Assembly (NCBI GenBank): GCA_902587545.1
Contig: CACILL010000002.1
Coordinates: forward strand, 124,001 to 188,000
Length of the DNA stretch: 64,000 nucleotides
Direction of reading: 5' to 3'
Origin: an uncultured SAR86 cluster bacterium
GTDB lineage: Bacteria; Pseudomonadota; Gammaproteobacteria; Magnimaribacterales; AG-339-G14
Under the pieces are notes generated by a model, which did no database searches, was not told the DNA's origin, and was given only the letters and a program-made list of their open reading frames with translations. Every line of letters starts with the position of its first letter. Positions within the stretch are counted from its first letter, which is position 1. A program made the position numbers and the translations under genes. Of this stretch, positions 37,941 through 47,826 are shown piece after piece.

Positions 37941-38852
37941 CTAGATAATTACTTTTTTAAAAACGTTGAAGTAACCATTTTCAATTTCTAAATCTTTGTA
38001 GAAATCTTTTTCTTTCAGCATTTCGTGAGCTTTAGGAAGGTTATACCATGGACAAAACATAAATAGATGATGTTCAAGATGATAATTTACATTCAGAGGC
38101 GCAATGAAATATCTTACAAAATTTGAAGATAAGGTCGTTCTGGTATGAGTAAAGTCATCTTGTCCAGATGTACAAGCATGCTCTGAGATGCTTCTTAACC
38201 TGTAAAACAAACTGAAAATTGTTAATTTTGGTATCCACCACAAAAGCAAATATAGCCATGGCACATTAAAAAAAGTTAATGTCGAAAAAATTATTAGCTG
38301 ACAAATTAAGAAACCATAAAGTGAAGAAACAAAATGCTTAAGATGTCCAAAAAAAGTATTTTCATTTACGCCCCATGCTGAATAGAAGTATCCAAAATAA
38401 CGCCTCAAACCAGATATGCCAGTTAAATCTCTTAATACTTTTCGAGAAAAGCTTTTTTTTGATACTGGAAAAGGATCGGTCAGGGTTTTATCAGGGTCTA
38501 AATCAGTTTCCGTATGTTTGTGGTGTATTAAGTGATATTTTCTATAACTTATCGTTTCTGTCATCATTGGATAGGCACAAAGCCACTGAGAAATAAAGTC
38601 GTTAATCTTTTTATTCTTTGAAATCAAATTATGAGCGCCATCGTGCATCATTACTACCAGGGCAAACTGCCTGGTTCCGATAATAAGAGCGGCAACCAGA
38701 AAGGTTAAGATACCTGGTGAAAAAGAAAAAATGAAAAAACCAAGAGCAATTTGAGCCCAAATACTAAAAATAGCTAAATAATTCCTCCAATCCTTAGAAT
38801 CTCTCAAAATGGCAATTTCTTCTTCAGAAAGAAGAGTATTTGGGTTAATCAT
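37941..38852 (-). CDS. Membrane fatty acid desaturase family protein
   Basis: 303 residues with several membrane helices. The three His boxes of the di-iron desaturase/hydroxylase superfamily are present: HDGAH (about 70), HLIHHKH (about 108) and HLEHHLF (about 258). The likely reaction is O2-dependent desaturation or hydroxylation of a lipid acyl chain, or a carotenoid. The exact substrate cannot be told. It lies 1 base upstream of msrB, so both may be part of an oxidative or membrane-lipid response. Confidence 0.8.
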   Translation of the reverse strand: MINPNTLLSEEEIAILRDSKDWRNYLAIFSIWAQIALGFFIFSFSPGILTFLVAALIIGTRQFALVVMMHDGAHNLISKNKKINDFISQWLCAYPMMTETISYRKYHLIHHKHTETDLDPDKTLTDPFPVSKKSFSRKVLRDLTGISGLRRYFGYFYSAWGVNENTFFGHLKHFVSSLYGFLICQLIIFSTLTFFNVPWLYLLLWWIPKLTIFSLFYRLRSISEHACTSGQDDFTHTRTTLSSNFVRYFIAPLNVNYHLEHHLFMFCPWYNLPKAHEMLKEKDFYKDLEIENGYFNVFKKVII

Positions 38853-38884
38853 CGGTTTATTATACTAGACAATTCATGCCTTTC

Positions 38885-39991
38885 TTAAAGTCTGAATCCA
38901 AAAAGCTCTAATTTTGTTTTGGCTGCACTGCCTAAATCACCAACTATTTTATGATTATTGAAACCTAGCCTTTTGAGTGAAGTTCTTAATTCCTGAAAAT
39001 CCCTTGGATCTTTTTTTGTTTTGAAAAAACTTTTAAAGACGAAATCATCTCTTTTAACATCATAAATTTTTAGAAAGATTGAAGGTGGAATTCCAAAGAC
39101 ATCCATTTCCTCTTCTATGGAGTTATCTATTGTAAAATCTATAAATCTCTTAGGTTCGATTGCCTCTAGATTTTCATTAAAGAAATTATTAAATTCACTT
39201 AAAGCTTTTTCATTGAATTTATTTTCTGCGCTCATTGTTTTTCCAGCAATATGGGGAGTCGCGATATAAGGCTTTTTAAACTTTGTTAAGTTAAGATTGG
39301 GTTCATTAGGCCATACATCAAAAATAAAATTATCTGATTTTTTTGATAAGTAGTACTCATCACTTAAAACTTCACCCCTTGAAGAATTAATTAAAAATTG
39401 ATCATCTTTCATTTCATTCAGAAAATTTACATCTAAAAGATTATGAGATGGAAATTTTCCAGTTTTTGAATAAGAACAGTTTAAGGAAATTACCTCTGAG
39501 GATAAAACTTCATCAAGGCTAGAGGATACTTCGGGAAAATATGGATCATAAATACAACAAGGAAAATTAATTTCATCCAAAATATTTTTGAATCTTTTAC
39601 CAATATTGCCAAATCCGATAATGCCAAACTTTGTCTCATAGGGCTTAATTTTATTGCCAATAATCAAGACAGATAAGACACTTAATAAATATTCAATGAC
39701 AGCTAATGCATTTCCGCCTTTGCCTGTAGAAAGATGAATATTAGAGTTTTTAAAGTAATCTTGATCTATATGATCTTCTCCTGAAGTTAAAGAAGCGACA
39801 AATTTTACATTTGTGTTATCTAACAATTCCTCGTTGATTTTCGTCGTAGATCTTAAAAAGACAGCATCGGAATTTTTGATAGCTTGATTTGAGATTTCGT
39901 GAGAGGCAAGGCTTCGAACATTGAATTTAGAATTACTTTCAAATGTCTTAATTAACTCGTGCAAGTCTTTATTAATAACAATATTCATCAA
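38885..39991 (-). CDS. pdxB: Erythronate-4-phosphate dehydrogenase
   Basis: 368 residues of the D-2-hydroxyacid dehydrogenase family. The NAD loop is [13 protein letters not shown]. The PdxB-specific [15 protein letters not shown] segment is present, as is the catalytic His in TPHIAGKTM. The C-terminal dimerisation domain (about 270-368) is typical of PdxB. It catalyses the second step of the DXP-independent vitamin B6 pathway. It overlaps the acyltransferase gene by 4 bases. Confidence 0.88.
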   Translation of the reverse strand: MMNIVINKDLHELIKTFESNSKFNVRSLASHEISNQAIKNSDAVFLRSTTKINEELLDNTNVKFVASLTSGEDHIDQDYFKNSNIHLSTGKGGNALAVIEYLLSVLSVLIIGNKIKPYETKFGIIGFGNIGKRFKNILDEINFPCCIYDPYFPEVSSSLDEVLSSEVISLNCSYSKTGKFPSHNLLDVNFLNEMKDDQFLINSSRGEVLSDEYYLSKKSDNFIFDVWPNEPNLNLTKFKKPYIATPHIAGKTMSAENKFNEKALSEFNNFFNENLEAIEPKRFIDFTIDNSIEEEMDVFGIPPSIFLKIYDVKRDDFVFKSFFKTKKDPRDFQELRTSLKRLGFNNHKIVGDLGSAAKTKLELFGFRL

Positions 39992-40710
39992 TTGTTTTTG
40001 TTGGGCAGCAACTTACTTTTTATCCAGCCAAAAAAAGAATTGTTTTTAAGACTGATTTGATCGATTTTGAGGTATAAATCATCCAATTCTTTAGGGGAAG
40101 AAAACATATCTGCTCTGGATATCATTTTTTCATTCTCATCTAATTCTTTTACTACTTTTGCAGGATTGCCGGCAACTACAACATTTGGAGGAACATCTTT
40201 AACCACTATCGATCCAGCGCCAACAATGCTATTTTTTCCAATTCTCACCCCTTTGTTAACAATTGCACTATCTCCTATCCAAACGTTGTCTTCTAGAACT
40301 ACTTCTAAAGACTTTCCAACAGGCAAAGCTCTATCATAAATTCCATGCCAGTCAGAGTCGGAAATGTATACCCCATTGGCAAACATACATGAATCTCCAA
40401 TTTTTATTGAAGTAGCTGCAGAAATTCTTACTCCTGGACTAAACAAACAAAACTTGCCTGCTTCTATTTTTCCATCGTGTTTGTCTGCATTCCATGTAGT
40501 AATGTGAACATGAGCATCTGGGGATGTTATAAAAGTTGCGAAATCTCCAACCGATATGTTTTTACCAGATACGTGAAGATATTTAACACCCAAAATAAGA
40601 GGGCTGGTTCCCAAATGATCAAATTGAGGAGTGATAATTTTTTTTATGTATTGTTGATCAAACCACCAATGAATTCTTTTAAGCCAAAAAGGTCTATTGT
40701 CTTTTCTAAT
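39988..40710 (-). CDS. Hexapeptide-repeat acyltransferase, probable AUU start
   Basis: Left-handed beta-helix acetyltransferase of the LacA/WbbJ type. Hexapeptide repeats run through [17 protein letters not shown] and [24 protein letters not shown], and the catalytic-type His is in [15 protein letters not shown] 40614 is the first standard start (208 residues). The frame stays open upstream to a TGA at 40737-40735, and the extra residues ([12 protein letters not shown]...) look like a family N-terminus. ATT 40710 is preceded by GGAG at seven bases, giving 240 residues. It probably acetylates a sugar or surface glycan. Confidence 0.7.
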   Translation of the reverse strand: MRKDNRPFWLKRIHWWFDQQYIKKIITPQFDHLGTSPLILGVKYLHVSGKNISVGDFATFITSPDAHVHITTWNADKHDGKIEAGKFCLFSPGVRISAATSIKIGDSCMFANGVYISDSDWHGIYDRALPVGKSLEVVLEDNVWIGDSAIVNKGVRIGKNSIVGAGSIVVKDVPPNVVVAGNPAKVVKELDENEKMISRADMFSSPKELDDLYLKIDQISLKNNSFFGWIKSKLLPNKNN

Positions 40711-40756
40711 TTTTAATCTCCAGATATTTTTACATCATGTATGATACAGCGATTCT

Positions 40757-42166
40757 ATGAAAGAAACCCTCAACACTTCTGCAGAAGATAGCGTCATAAA
40801 AAATTCAATAGCTTCAGAAGAAGCCAAAGAGTATTTTAAATTAGCTACTCCAATGCTTTTGACTCAATTAGCAGCTCACGCTACTGGAATAATTTCTGCT
40901 TTAATGACTGGTAATTACAATACTGTTGATCAGGCTGCTGTTGCTATAGGTAATATGCTTTTTTGGCCTGCTTATTTTGGGATCGCAGGAGTATTGTTTA
41001 TTGTTACTTCTTTTGTTGCTCAATTTTATGGCGCAAGGCAAATTGCGCAAATTGGACCCGTCGTAAAGCAATCTTATTGGCTAGCAATCCCCTTGATTCT
41101 TTTATTTGTCGTTTACACGTTAAATGCAGATTCACTTCTTAATATTTTAGGTACTCCTGAAGAAGTGAAGACCATTACAAAGGATTATTTATTTGGGTTG
41201 ATGATTGGTGCTCCGGCAATGTTTTTATTTCAACCCTTAAGATCCATGTGTGAGGGTATGAAAAAACCACTTCCCATTACTTACATAAATGTTGTGATGG
41301 TCTTAATAAATGCTCTAGTGAATTATGTTTTGATTTTTGGTAAGTTTGGCTTCCCTGAATTGGGTGGTAAAGGTTGTGGCATAGCATTTTTAATTTCTTC
41401 ATGGTCTTCTCTTTTAATCATTCTTGGATACATTTATTTTTCAAAGTTCTTTAAAGAAATTAGATTTTTTGAGAATTTTGAAGCTCCTAATCCAAAACAA
41501 ATTTCTGAAATCATAAAACTTGGAATACCAATTGGTGGAACCCTATTCATAGAAATAGCTGTTTTTAGTGGAGCAGGTTTGATTTTAAGCAGGCTTGGTG
41601 AAAATGTTATTTCTGCTCATGCAATTGCCATGCAAGTAACTACCTTAACTTTTATGTTGCCCCTATCAATAGGCTTAGCAGCTAATGTTAGAGTTGGAAA
41701 TTTAGTAGGGTCAAACTCATTAGATAAAGCAAGATATTCTTCATTTTTTGCTATGTTTTTTGCCTTGTTTTTGGCAATTATAAATACCTTTATCCTCATA
41801 GAGTTTGGTAATTACTTAGCAAGCTTCTTCAATCCAGATATCGAAATTGTAAATTTAGCAGCTACATTATTAATAATTGCTGCCATATTCCAGATTGCAG
41901 ATGGGCTAAACTTTGCTGGCGTTGGTGCTTTGAGGGGCTTTAAAGACACTCAGATTTTATTCTTTTTTATGTTCATCGCTTATTGGATTATTGGAATGCC
42001 AATAGGATATACCCTGTCAATGACTGAATTCTTTTCTGATCCTATTGGGGCACCAGGTATGTGGATTGGTTTGACTGTTGGCCTTTTTGTTTCGGCAGCT
42101 TTTGTTATTGCAAGAGTTAATTATACTACTGGTAGAGGTAGAAGTAGATTTGTCTTAAATTCTTGA
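40757..42166 (+). CDS. MATE-family multidrug/cation antiporter
   Basis: 469 residues with 12 predicted membrane helices in two halves. MATE features include the N-half ATPMLLTQLAAHATGIISALMTG and the C-half LGIPIGGTLFIEIAVF. Members of the NorM group export cationic drugs against Na+ or H+. It diverges from the acyltransferase gene, with fewer than 50 bases between the likely starts. It is immediately followed by tusA with no gap. Confidence 0.85.
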   Translation: MKETLNTSAEDSVIKNSIASEEAKEYFKLATPMLLTQLAAHATGIISALMTGNYNTVDQAAVAIGNMLFWPAYFGIAGVLFIVTSFVAQFYGARQIAQIGPVVKQSYWLAIPLILLFVVYTLNADSLLNILGTPEEVKTITKDYLFGLMIGAPAMFLFQPLRSMCEGMKKPLPITYINVVMVLINALVNYVLIFGKFGFPELGGKGCGIAFLISSWSSLLIILGYIYFSKFFKEIRFFENFEAPNPKQISEIIKLGIPIGGTLFIEIAVFSGAGLILSRLGENVISAHAIAMQVTTLTFMLPLSIGLAANVRVGNLVGSNSLDKARYSSFFAMFFALFLAIINTFILIEFGNYLASFFNPDIEIVNLAATLLIIAAIFQIADGLNFAGVGALRGFKDTQILFFFMFIAYWIIGMPIGYTLSMTEFFSDPIGAPGMWIGLTVGLFVSAAFVIARVNYTTGRGRSRFVLNS

Positions 42167-42388
42167 ATGATTGAAATAGATGCCAAAGGTCTTAAATGTC
42201 CTGAGCCAATAATGCTTCTTCATCAATCTATTCATGAAGCTAAAAAAGGTGATGAAGTGACTCTCATAGCCACAGATCCTACTGCAATTAAAGATGTTAA
42301 AAAGTTCTGTGAATATCTTAATCATTCGTTGATATCTTTTTCTGAGGAAGACGGAATCATTACATTCAGAGTAAAAAAGGGAGAATAA
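42167..42388 (+). CDS. tusA: TusA-family sulfur carrier protein
   Basis: 73 residues. The sulfur-carrying Cys is in the family motif LKCPEPIM, followed by TLIATDPTAIKD. It accepts persulfide sulfur from a cysteine desulfurase such as IscS, encoded at 58.5 kb, for tRNA thiolation or other pathways. No tusBCD genes are next to it. Confidence 0.85.
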   Translation: MIEIDAKGLKCPEPIMLLHQSIHEAKKGDEVTLIATDPTAIKDVKKFCEYLNHSLISFSEEDGIITFRVKKGE

Positions 42389-42393
42389 GGAAC

Positions 42394-43431
42394 ATGGAAA
42401 AAATTAATAAGAGATGGGTCTTAGCAAAAAGACCTGAAGGCATGCCGGAAGATGAATGTTGGAAATTAGAAGAGGCTTCTATAAAAGATCTTGATGAGAA
42501 TCAAATCTTAATAAAGGTGATGTATCTCTCTATTGATCCATACATGCGAGGCAGAATGAACGATATGAAATCTTATACCGAGCCTGTTGCAATAGGAGAG
42601 GTAATGACAGGCGAAAGTGTTGGTCAAGTAATTCAATCCAGATCAGAGAAATTCCAAATTGGAGATTATGTTGCAGCTCACCTGGGTTGGCAGTCTTTCA
42701 TTAGATGTAATGATGATAATCCTGCATTAATGAGAATTTATCCTGACTTGGCTCCAATACAATCTTTTTTAGGACCAGCAGGCATGCCAGGTAGAACTGC
42801 TTATTTTGGACTTAAAGAAGTAGGAAAGGTAAAGGAAAGTGATACCGTAGTTGTATCTGCAGCCTCTGGAGCTGTGGGCTCTGTCGTTGGTCAAATGGCT
42901 AAACTTATTGGTTGTAAAACAATAGGTATCGCTGGCGGAAAGAAAAAATGTGATTTTGTTAAGGATGTGATGGGATTAGATTATGCCATTGACTATAAAT
43001 CAAAAACATTTAGAGATGACTTATCTAAGGCTTCTTCAGATGGGATAGATATCTATTTTGAAAACGTTGGTGGAGAAGTTTCAAAAGTAGTTGCTGAGCT
43101 TCTCAATCCTGGAGCGAGAGTTCCAATTTGTGGCTTTATATCAGCTTATAATTCCTTTAATTCAAATATCTCAGAAAGCAGCGAGTTGCCTGAGACTCCC
43201 TTTGATATCTTTGGGAATTTAGATCCAGCGCCTGAACATAGATTTTTTGTGGTTACAGAATTTAATAAAAACTGGGAACAGGCAACACGTGAGTTAGCCG
43301 AATGGATGCGTCAAGGTAAAATAAAATATAAAGAAACCGTCTTAGAAGGTATCGAGAATGCTCCTCAGGGGTTAAGAGATGTATTAAGCGGTAAGAATTT
43401 TGGAAAACAACTTATAAAAGTGAGTGACTAA
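42394..43431 (+). CDS. NADPH-dependent enone/2-alkenal reductase (CurA/YncB-type MDR)
   Basis: 345 residues of the zinc-free medium-chain dehydrogenase/reductase family. Markers are LSIDPYMRGRM, the nucleotide loop VVSAASGAVGSVVGQMAK and PICGFISAYN. Relatives such as CurA, YncB and prostaglandin reductase reduce the C=C bond of enones with NADPH. It ends overlapping the alpha-glucosidase start by 8 bases. Confidence 0.85.
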   Translation: MEKINKRWVLAKRPEGMPEDECWKLEEASIKDLDENQILIKVMYLSIDPYMRGRMNDMKSYTEPVAIGEVMTGESVGQVIQSRSEKFQIGDYVAAHLGWQSFIRCNDDNPALMRIYPDLAPIQSFLGPAGMPGRTAYFGLKEVGKVKESDTVVVSAASGAVGSVVGQMAKLIGCKTIGIAGGKKKCDFVKDVMGLDYAIDYKSKTFRDDLSKASSDGIDIYFENVGGEVSKVVAELLNPGARVPICGFISAYNSFNSNISESSELPETPFDIFGNLDPAPEHRFFVVTEFNKNWEQATRELAEWMRQGKIKYKETVLEGIENAPQGLRDVLSGKNFGKQLIKVSD

Positions 43432-45037
43432 AAAGCTTTCTTCAGAAACTAACCTCCCTTGGTGGAAAAAAGGAGTTATTTATCAGATTTATCCACGTTC
43501 TTTCAATGATACTTCTGGAAATGGTATTGGTGATCTCAAAGGAATATCCAAAAAAATTTCTTACTTATCTTCGTTAGGTGTTGATGCATTATGGCTTTCG
43601 CCAATTTTTACCTCTCCTATGAAAGATATGGGTTACGATGTTTCCAATTACACTGACATTGATCCCTTATTCGGAGATATTCATGATTTTGAAAGACTCA
43701 TAGAAAAAGCCAAAGAAAATAAAATTAAAGTAATAATTGATCAAGTTTTATCACATAGTTCTGATGCTCATCCTTTCTTTAAGCTCAGTAAATCAAATAA
43801 AAATAATTCAAAATCGGATTGGTATGTCTGGGCTGATCCTAAACCTGATGGCTCTCCTCCAAACAATTGGCTTTCTGTTTTTGGAGGTTCTGCATGGGAA
43901 TGGGATACCGGTAGAGAACAATATTACTTACATAATTTTTTAAAGTCACAACCAGACTTTAACTTCCATAACTTAGAAGTTCAGAAATGGTTACTTTCAA
44001 CTGTTAAGTTTTGGCTAGAAAAAGGCGTTGATGGCTTTAGGCTTGATACTGCTAATTATTATTTTCATGATAAAAAATTAAGAAATAATCCTGCTATCAA
44101 ATCAAGAGCTTCTGGAAAAAATCCTTACTATTATCAAAATTTAAAATATTCAATTAATCAAAAGGATAATTTTGCATTCCTAAAAAAGCTAAGGAAGCTT
44201 ACAGATCTATATAAAGAAACGACGATGATTGGAGAAATTTCAAATGTTGAATTACAAGCCAAATACACTGCGAACAATGACAAGCTGCATATGGCTTACA
44301 GTTTTGATCTTCTCAGAGATGAATTTTCTCCAAAACACATAAGGAATACTGTTTCTAAATTTTTTAAAGAAACTAAAGATGGGTGGCCGACATGGAGTTT
44401 TTCCAATCACGATGTAGTGAGGCATTTGTCTAGATGGAATAAAACAAAAAAAGATAGACAAAAATTTGCAAAATTAACTTGTGCGTTACTCATGTCATTG
44501 AAAGGAACACCATGCATTTACCAAGGCGAAGAGCTTGGTCAAACTCAAACCAAAATTGAATTTGATGAAATAAAAGACCCTCCTGGAAAAAAATTCTGGC
44601 CTATGGATTTTGGTAGAGATGGATGTAGAACTCCCATGATTTGGGATGAAAGCAAGAAATTTGCTGGCTTTTCAAGTGCAAAGCCGTGGCTTCCAATTAA
44701 AAAAGAACAAATTATCAACTCTGTTAAAAAGCAATTAAAAAATAGAGACTCAACCTATCATTTTTATAAAACATTTATTTCTTTAAGAAAAAAAATATCC
44801 TTCTTTACCGAAGAAATTTATTTTGAAAATAATAATGAAGTTTTGATTCTTTATAGAGGAAATGAGAAAGAAATTTGCTGTATGTTTAATTTATCCCAAA
44901 GAGAAATTGCGATAGATAATACTTATGGGAAAATCATACCTTTTCTCCCATCTCAGCAGGTCAGGCAAGACTCAAAAAAATTAAATCTATCGTCCTATGG
45001 ATTTTGTTTCTTAACGAAGACGGATTTTAAGATTTAG
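43424..45037 (+). CDS. Alpha-glucosidase, glycoside hydrolase family 13
   Basis: 537 residues from GTG 43424. It has an N-terminal (beta/alpha)8 barrel with YQIYPRSF, the catalytic nucleophile Asp in DGFRLDTAN, the acid/base Glu in MIGEIS and the transition-state Asp in FSNHDVVRH. A small C-terminal beta domain ends it. There is no signal peptide, so it is cytoplasmic. It is expected to hydrolyse maltose, isomaltose or similar alpha-glucosides. No sugar transporter gene is alongside. Confidence 0.88.
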   Translation: MTKKLSSETNLPWWKKGVIYQIYPRSFNDTSGNGIGDLKGISKKISYLSSLGVDALWLSPIFTSPMKDMGYDVSNYTDIDPLFGDIHDFERLIEKAKENKIKVIIDQVLSHSSDAHPFFKLSKSNKNNSKSDWYVWADPKPDGSPPNNWLSVFGGSAWEWDTGREQYYLHNFLKSQPDFNFHNLEVQKWLLSTVKFWLEKGVDGFRLDTANYYFHDKKLRNNPAIKSRASGKNPYYYQNLKYSINQKDNFAFLKKLRKLTDLYKETTMIGEISNVELQAKYTANNDKLHMAYSFDLLRDEFSPKHIRNTVSKFFKETKDGWPTWSFSNHDVVRHLSRWNKTKKDRQKFAKLTCALLMSLKGTPCIYQGEELGQTQTKIEFDEIKDPPGKKFWPMDFGRDGCRTPMIWDESKKFAGFSSAKPWLPIKKEQIINSVKKQLKNRDSTYHFYKTFISLRKKISFFTEEIYFENNNEVLILYRGNEKEICCMFNLSQREIAIDNTYGKIIPFLPSQQVRQDSKKLNLSSYGFCFLTKTDFKI

Positions 45038-45053
45038 AATAAAAAATCTTAAA
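45026..45053. terminator. Inverted repeat between convergent genes
   Basis: TTTAAGATTT (45026-45035) pairs perfectly with AAATCTTAAA (45044-45053), leaving an 8-base loop. It spans the stop codons of the alpha-glucosidase and sucD genes. The stem is purely AT-rich and the T runs are short, so it is a weak bidirectional terminator at best. Confidence 0.35.
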
Positions 45054-45921
45054 GAGACATTTCTTCTAAAATAGATTGTCCTATTTCAGATGGACTTTTA
45101 ACGGTCCTTACCCCAGCACTTTCTAAAGCATTAAATTTGTCTTCTGCAGTTCCTTTGCCGCCAGAAATTATTGCACCTGCATGGCCCATTCTTTTTCCGG
45201 GAGGCGCGCTTACTCCTGCAATATAACCTACAACAGGCTTTGAGACGTTTTCTTTGATATATTCAGCGGCTTCCTCCTCAGCTGAACCCCCAATTTCTCC
45301 TACCATAACAATTCCCTCTGTTTGAGGATCTTCTTCAAAAAGCTTTAAAACATCAATAAAGCTTGTGCCTGGAAGCGGATCTCCTCCTATACCCACACAA
45401 GTAGACTGTCCAAGACCTGCCTTGGTAGTCTGATCAACTGCTTCGTAAGTAAGAGTTCCTGACCTTGAGACAATTCCTACCTTTCCAGGGCTATGAATGA
45501 AACCCGGCATAATTCCTAATTTGCATTCGCCTGGCGTAATTATTCCCGGACAATTTGGACCAATAATTCTTATGCCTTCCTTATCTGCTAGTTCTTTAAC
45601 TTCTAACATATCCAAAGTTGGGATGCCTTCGGTTATACAGATTATCAATTCAATACCGCTTTCTATTGCCTCAATTATTGAAGGTTTACAAAATTTGGCG
45701 GGAACAAAAATTATACTAGCATTTGCCTCAGTGACTTGTTTTGCTTCTTTTACGGAATTGAAGACTGGAAGATCCAAATGGATTTGCCCGCCCTTACCAG
45801 GAGTCACGCCACCTAAAATATCGGTTCCGTACTCTATCGCTTGACTGCAATGCAATGTGCCTTGTGCTCCAGTAAATCCCTGACAAATTACTTTAGTTTT
45901 TTTATTAATTAAGATACTCAT
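45049..45921 (-). CDS. sucD: Succinyl-CoA synthetase alpha subunit
   Basis: 290 residues. The CoA-binding [11 protein letters not shown] is at the start, and the phosphorylated His is in [17 protein letters not shown] near the end. With SucC it converts succinyl-CoA to succinate with ATP formation. It overlaps sucC by 4 bases and is the last gene of the sdh-suc operon. Confidence 0.98.
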   Translation of the reverse strand: MSILINKKTKVICQGFTGAQGTLHCSQAIEYGTDILGGVTPGKGGQIHLDLPVFNSVKEAKQVTEANASIIFVPAKFCKPSIIEAIESGIELIICITEGIPTLDMLEVKELADKEGIRIIGPNCPGIITPGECKLGIMPGFIHSPGKVGIVSRSGTLTYEAVDQTTKAGLGQSTCVGIGGDPLPGTSFIDVLKLFEEDPQTEGIVMVGEIGGSAEEEAAEYIKENVSKPVVGYIAGVSAPPGKRMGHAGAIISGGKGTAEDKFNALESAGVRTVKSPSEIGQSILEEMSL

Positions 45922-47075
45922 CCTGAATTTTTAACTGCTAATTCTGCAGCTTCTGAGAGATCATCCGCAGAAATAATATTAAGATCGCTTTCAGATAGAA
46001 TTTTTTTTGCCTCTTCTGAATTATTACCTTTAAGCCTCACGATGACAGGTATATCAACTCCAACTTCTGAGACAGCTGAAACTATCCCAGAGGCAACGAC
46101 ATCACACCTTACAATTCCACCAAAAATATTTATCAAAACCGACTTAACTTTTTCATCAGAAAGAATGATCTTAAAAGCCTCGGCTACTCTTTCTTTATCT
46201 ACAGTACCTCCAACATCTAGAAAATTAGCTGGAAATCCCCCGGAAAGCTTTATGATATCCATTGTTGCCATTGCAAGACCAGCTCCATTCACCATACATC
46301 CTATATTTCCATCCAAAGCTACATAATTAAGATCCCATTTTGCTGCTTCGATTTCCTTTTGATTTTCTTGCGAAGAATCTCGCAGTTTTAAAAGATCTTC
46401 TTGTCTAAACAAAGCATTTTCATCAATATTTATCTTTGCATCTAAACATTTTAGAGAATCATTTTGATCAATAACCAAAGGATTGATTTCAATCAAAGAA
46501 AGATCTTTTTCAAAAAATAAATTTACCAACCCAGAAACTATTTTCATAAATTCTTTGGTTTGGTTGGGAGTCAACCCGAGGCCATTAACCAGAGGTAAAA
46601 CATCAAAATCTTCTTTCTTATTTTTACTAACATTGATCTTAAAAATCTTCTCAGGACTTTCCTCAGCAACTTTTTCAATATCCATGCCTCCTTCTGGTGA
46701 GGCCATCACCACCAAAGATTGAGAACTTCTGTCTATTACAGCACCTAGGTAAAATTCTTTTTGGATCTTAGTACTTTCTGCAATCATTATTGCAGAAACT
46801 GGCTTTCCTTCATCACCAGTCTGGTGATTGACAAATTTCTTTCCAAGCCAATCCTTAGAAAATTGTATAATCTCATCAATATCGTTTGTTATTTTAACTC
46901 CACCTGCTTTCCCCCTTCCGCCAGCATGAACTTGGACTTTGACAACAAATTCTTCGCCGTCTAATTCACTGATAAGACTGGAAATTTCTTCTTCTGAAAA
47001 AACTACTACAGACTTAGCTGTTGGTAGGTCAAAATTTTCTAGGAGTTGTTTAGACTGATATTCGTGTAAATTCAA
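45918..47075 (-). CDS. sucC: Succinyl-CoA synthetase beta subunit
   Basis: 385 residues, an ATP-grasp enzyme. Features are [27 protein letters not shown] and [14 protein letters not shown]. It lies 10 bases after sdhB. In E. coli sucA and sucB separate sdhB from sucC; here they are missing. Confidence 0.98.
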   Translation of the reverse strand: MNLHEYQSKQLLENFDLPTAKSVVVFSEEEISSLISELDGEEFVVKVQVHAGGRGKAGGVKITNDIDEIIQFSKDWLGKKFVNHQTGDEGKPVSAIMIAESTKIQKEFYLGAVIDRSSQSLVVMASPEGGMDIEKVAEESPEKIFKINVSKNKKEDFDVLPLVNGLGLTPNQTKEFMKIVSGLVNLFFEKDLSLIEINPLVIDQNDSLKCLDAKINIDENALFRQEDLLKLRDSSQENQKEIEAAKWDLNYVALDGNIGCMVNGAGLAMATMDIIKLSGGFPANFLDVGGTVDKERVAEAFKIILSDEKVKSVLINIFGGIVRCDVVASGIVSAVSEVGVDIPVIVRLKGNNSEEAKKILSESDLNIISADDLSEAAELAVKNSG

Positions 47076-47085
47076 AGTGTTAGTA

Positions 47086-47826
47086 TTATAAAGCTCTTTT
47101 AACTAACATTTTTTTAATTTCACCAATTGCTTTTGTAGGGTTTAAGCCTTTAGGACAGACTGAAACGCAGTTCATAATTCCATGACATCTGAAAACGCTA
47201 AAAGCATCTTCTAGTTGCTCTAATCTTTCTTCTGTAGCAGTGTCTCTACTGTCAGCAATAAATCTGTATGCTTGTAATAGAGCTGCCGGTCCCAAAAATT
47301 TGTCAGGGTTCCACCAGAAGGATGGACAGGCAGTAGAGCAGCAACCGCACATTATGCATTCATAGAGGCCATCTAACTTTTCTCTTTCTTCGATTGTTTG
47401 AGGAATGGCTTCTCTAGTATCAACTTTTTTATCAGTGATCAGATATGGTTTAACTTTTTTATACTGATCAACAAATTGTTTCATATCAACAATTAAATCT
47501 TTAATAACAGGTAGACCTGGTAGAGGTCTGATAGAAAGCTTATTAGATTTGATTGCATCAGATAAAGGCGTAATACATCCAAGCCCATTTTTACCATTTA
47601 TGTTTAAACCATCAGACCCGCAAACTCCCTCACGACAAGATCTTCTGAAAGAGATTGAAGGATCTTGTTCCTTTGCAAGCATCAAGACATCTAAAACCAT
47701 TAAATCTTTTTCTGCCGGTATATCGATATCAAAGTCCTGCATGTAAGGCTTTTCTTGCTTCAAGGGGTCGTATCTGTAGATACTCAATCGTAGAGTTTTG
47801 ATCTCACTTGCTGCAATTGCATTCAT
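47086..47826 (-). CDS. sdhB: Succinate dehydrogenase iron-sulfur subunit
   Basis: 246 residues. The [2Fe-2S] site is in SCREGVCGSDG with a later GLGC Cys. The [4Fe-4S] motif is CIMCGCCSTACP and the [3Fe-4S] motif includes CHGIMNCVSVCPKGL. It passes electrons from FAD to the quinone. The ATG overlaps the last base of sdhA. Confidence 0.98.
   Translation of the reverse strand: MNAIAASEIKTLRLSIYRYDPLKQEKPYMQDFDIDIPAEKDLMVLDVLMLAKEQDPSISFRRSCREGVCGSDGLNINGKNGLGCITPLSDAIKSNKLSIRPLPGLPVIKDLIVDMKQFVDQYKKVKPYLITDKKVDTREAIPQTIEEREKLDGLYECIMCGCCSTACPSFWWNPDKFLGPAALLQAYRFIADSRDTATEERLEQLEDAFSVFRCHGIMNCVSVCPKGLNPTKAIGEIKKMLVKRAL

Noticed and set aside
43737-43943. Short plus-strand frame inside the alpha-glucosidase gene
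   Set aside because: It is an out-of-frame shadow; the alpha-glucosidase frame carries all catalytic motifs through this segment.
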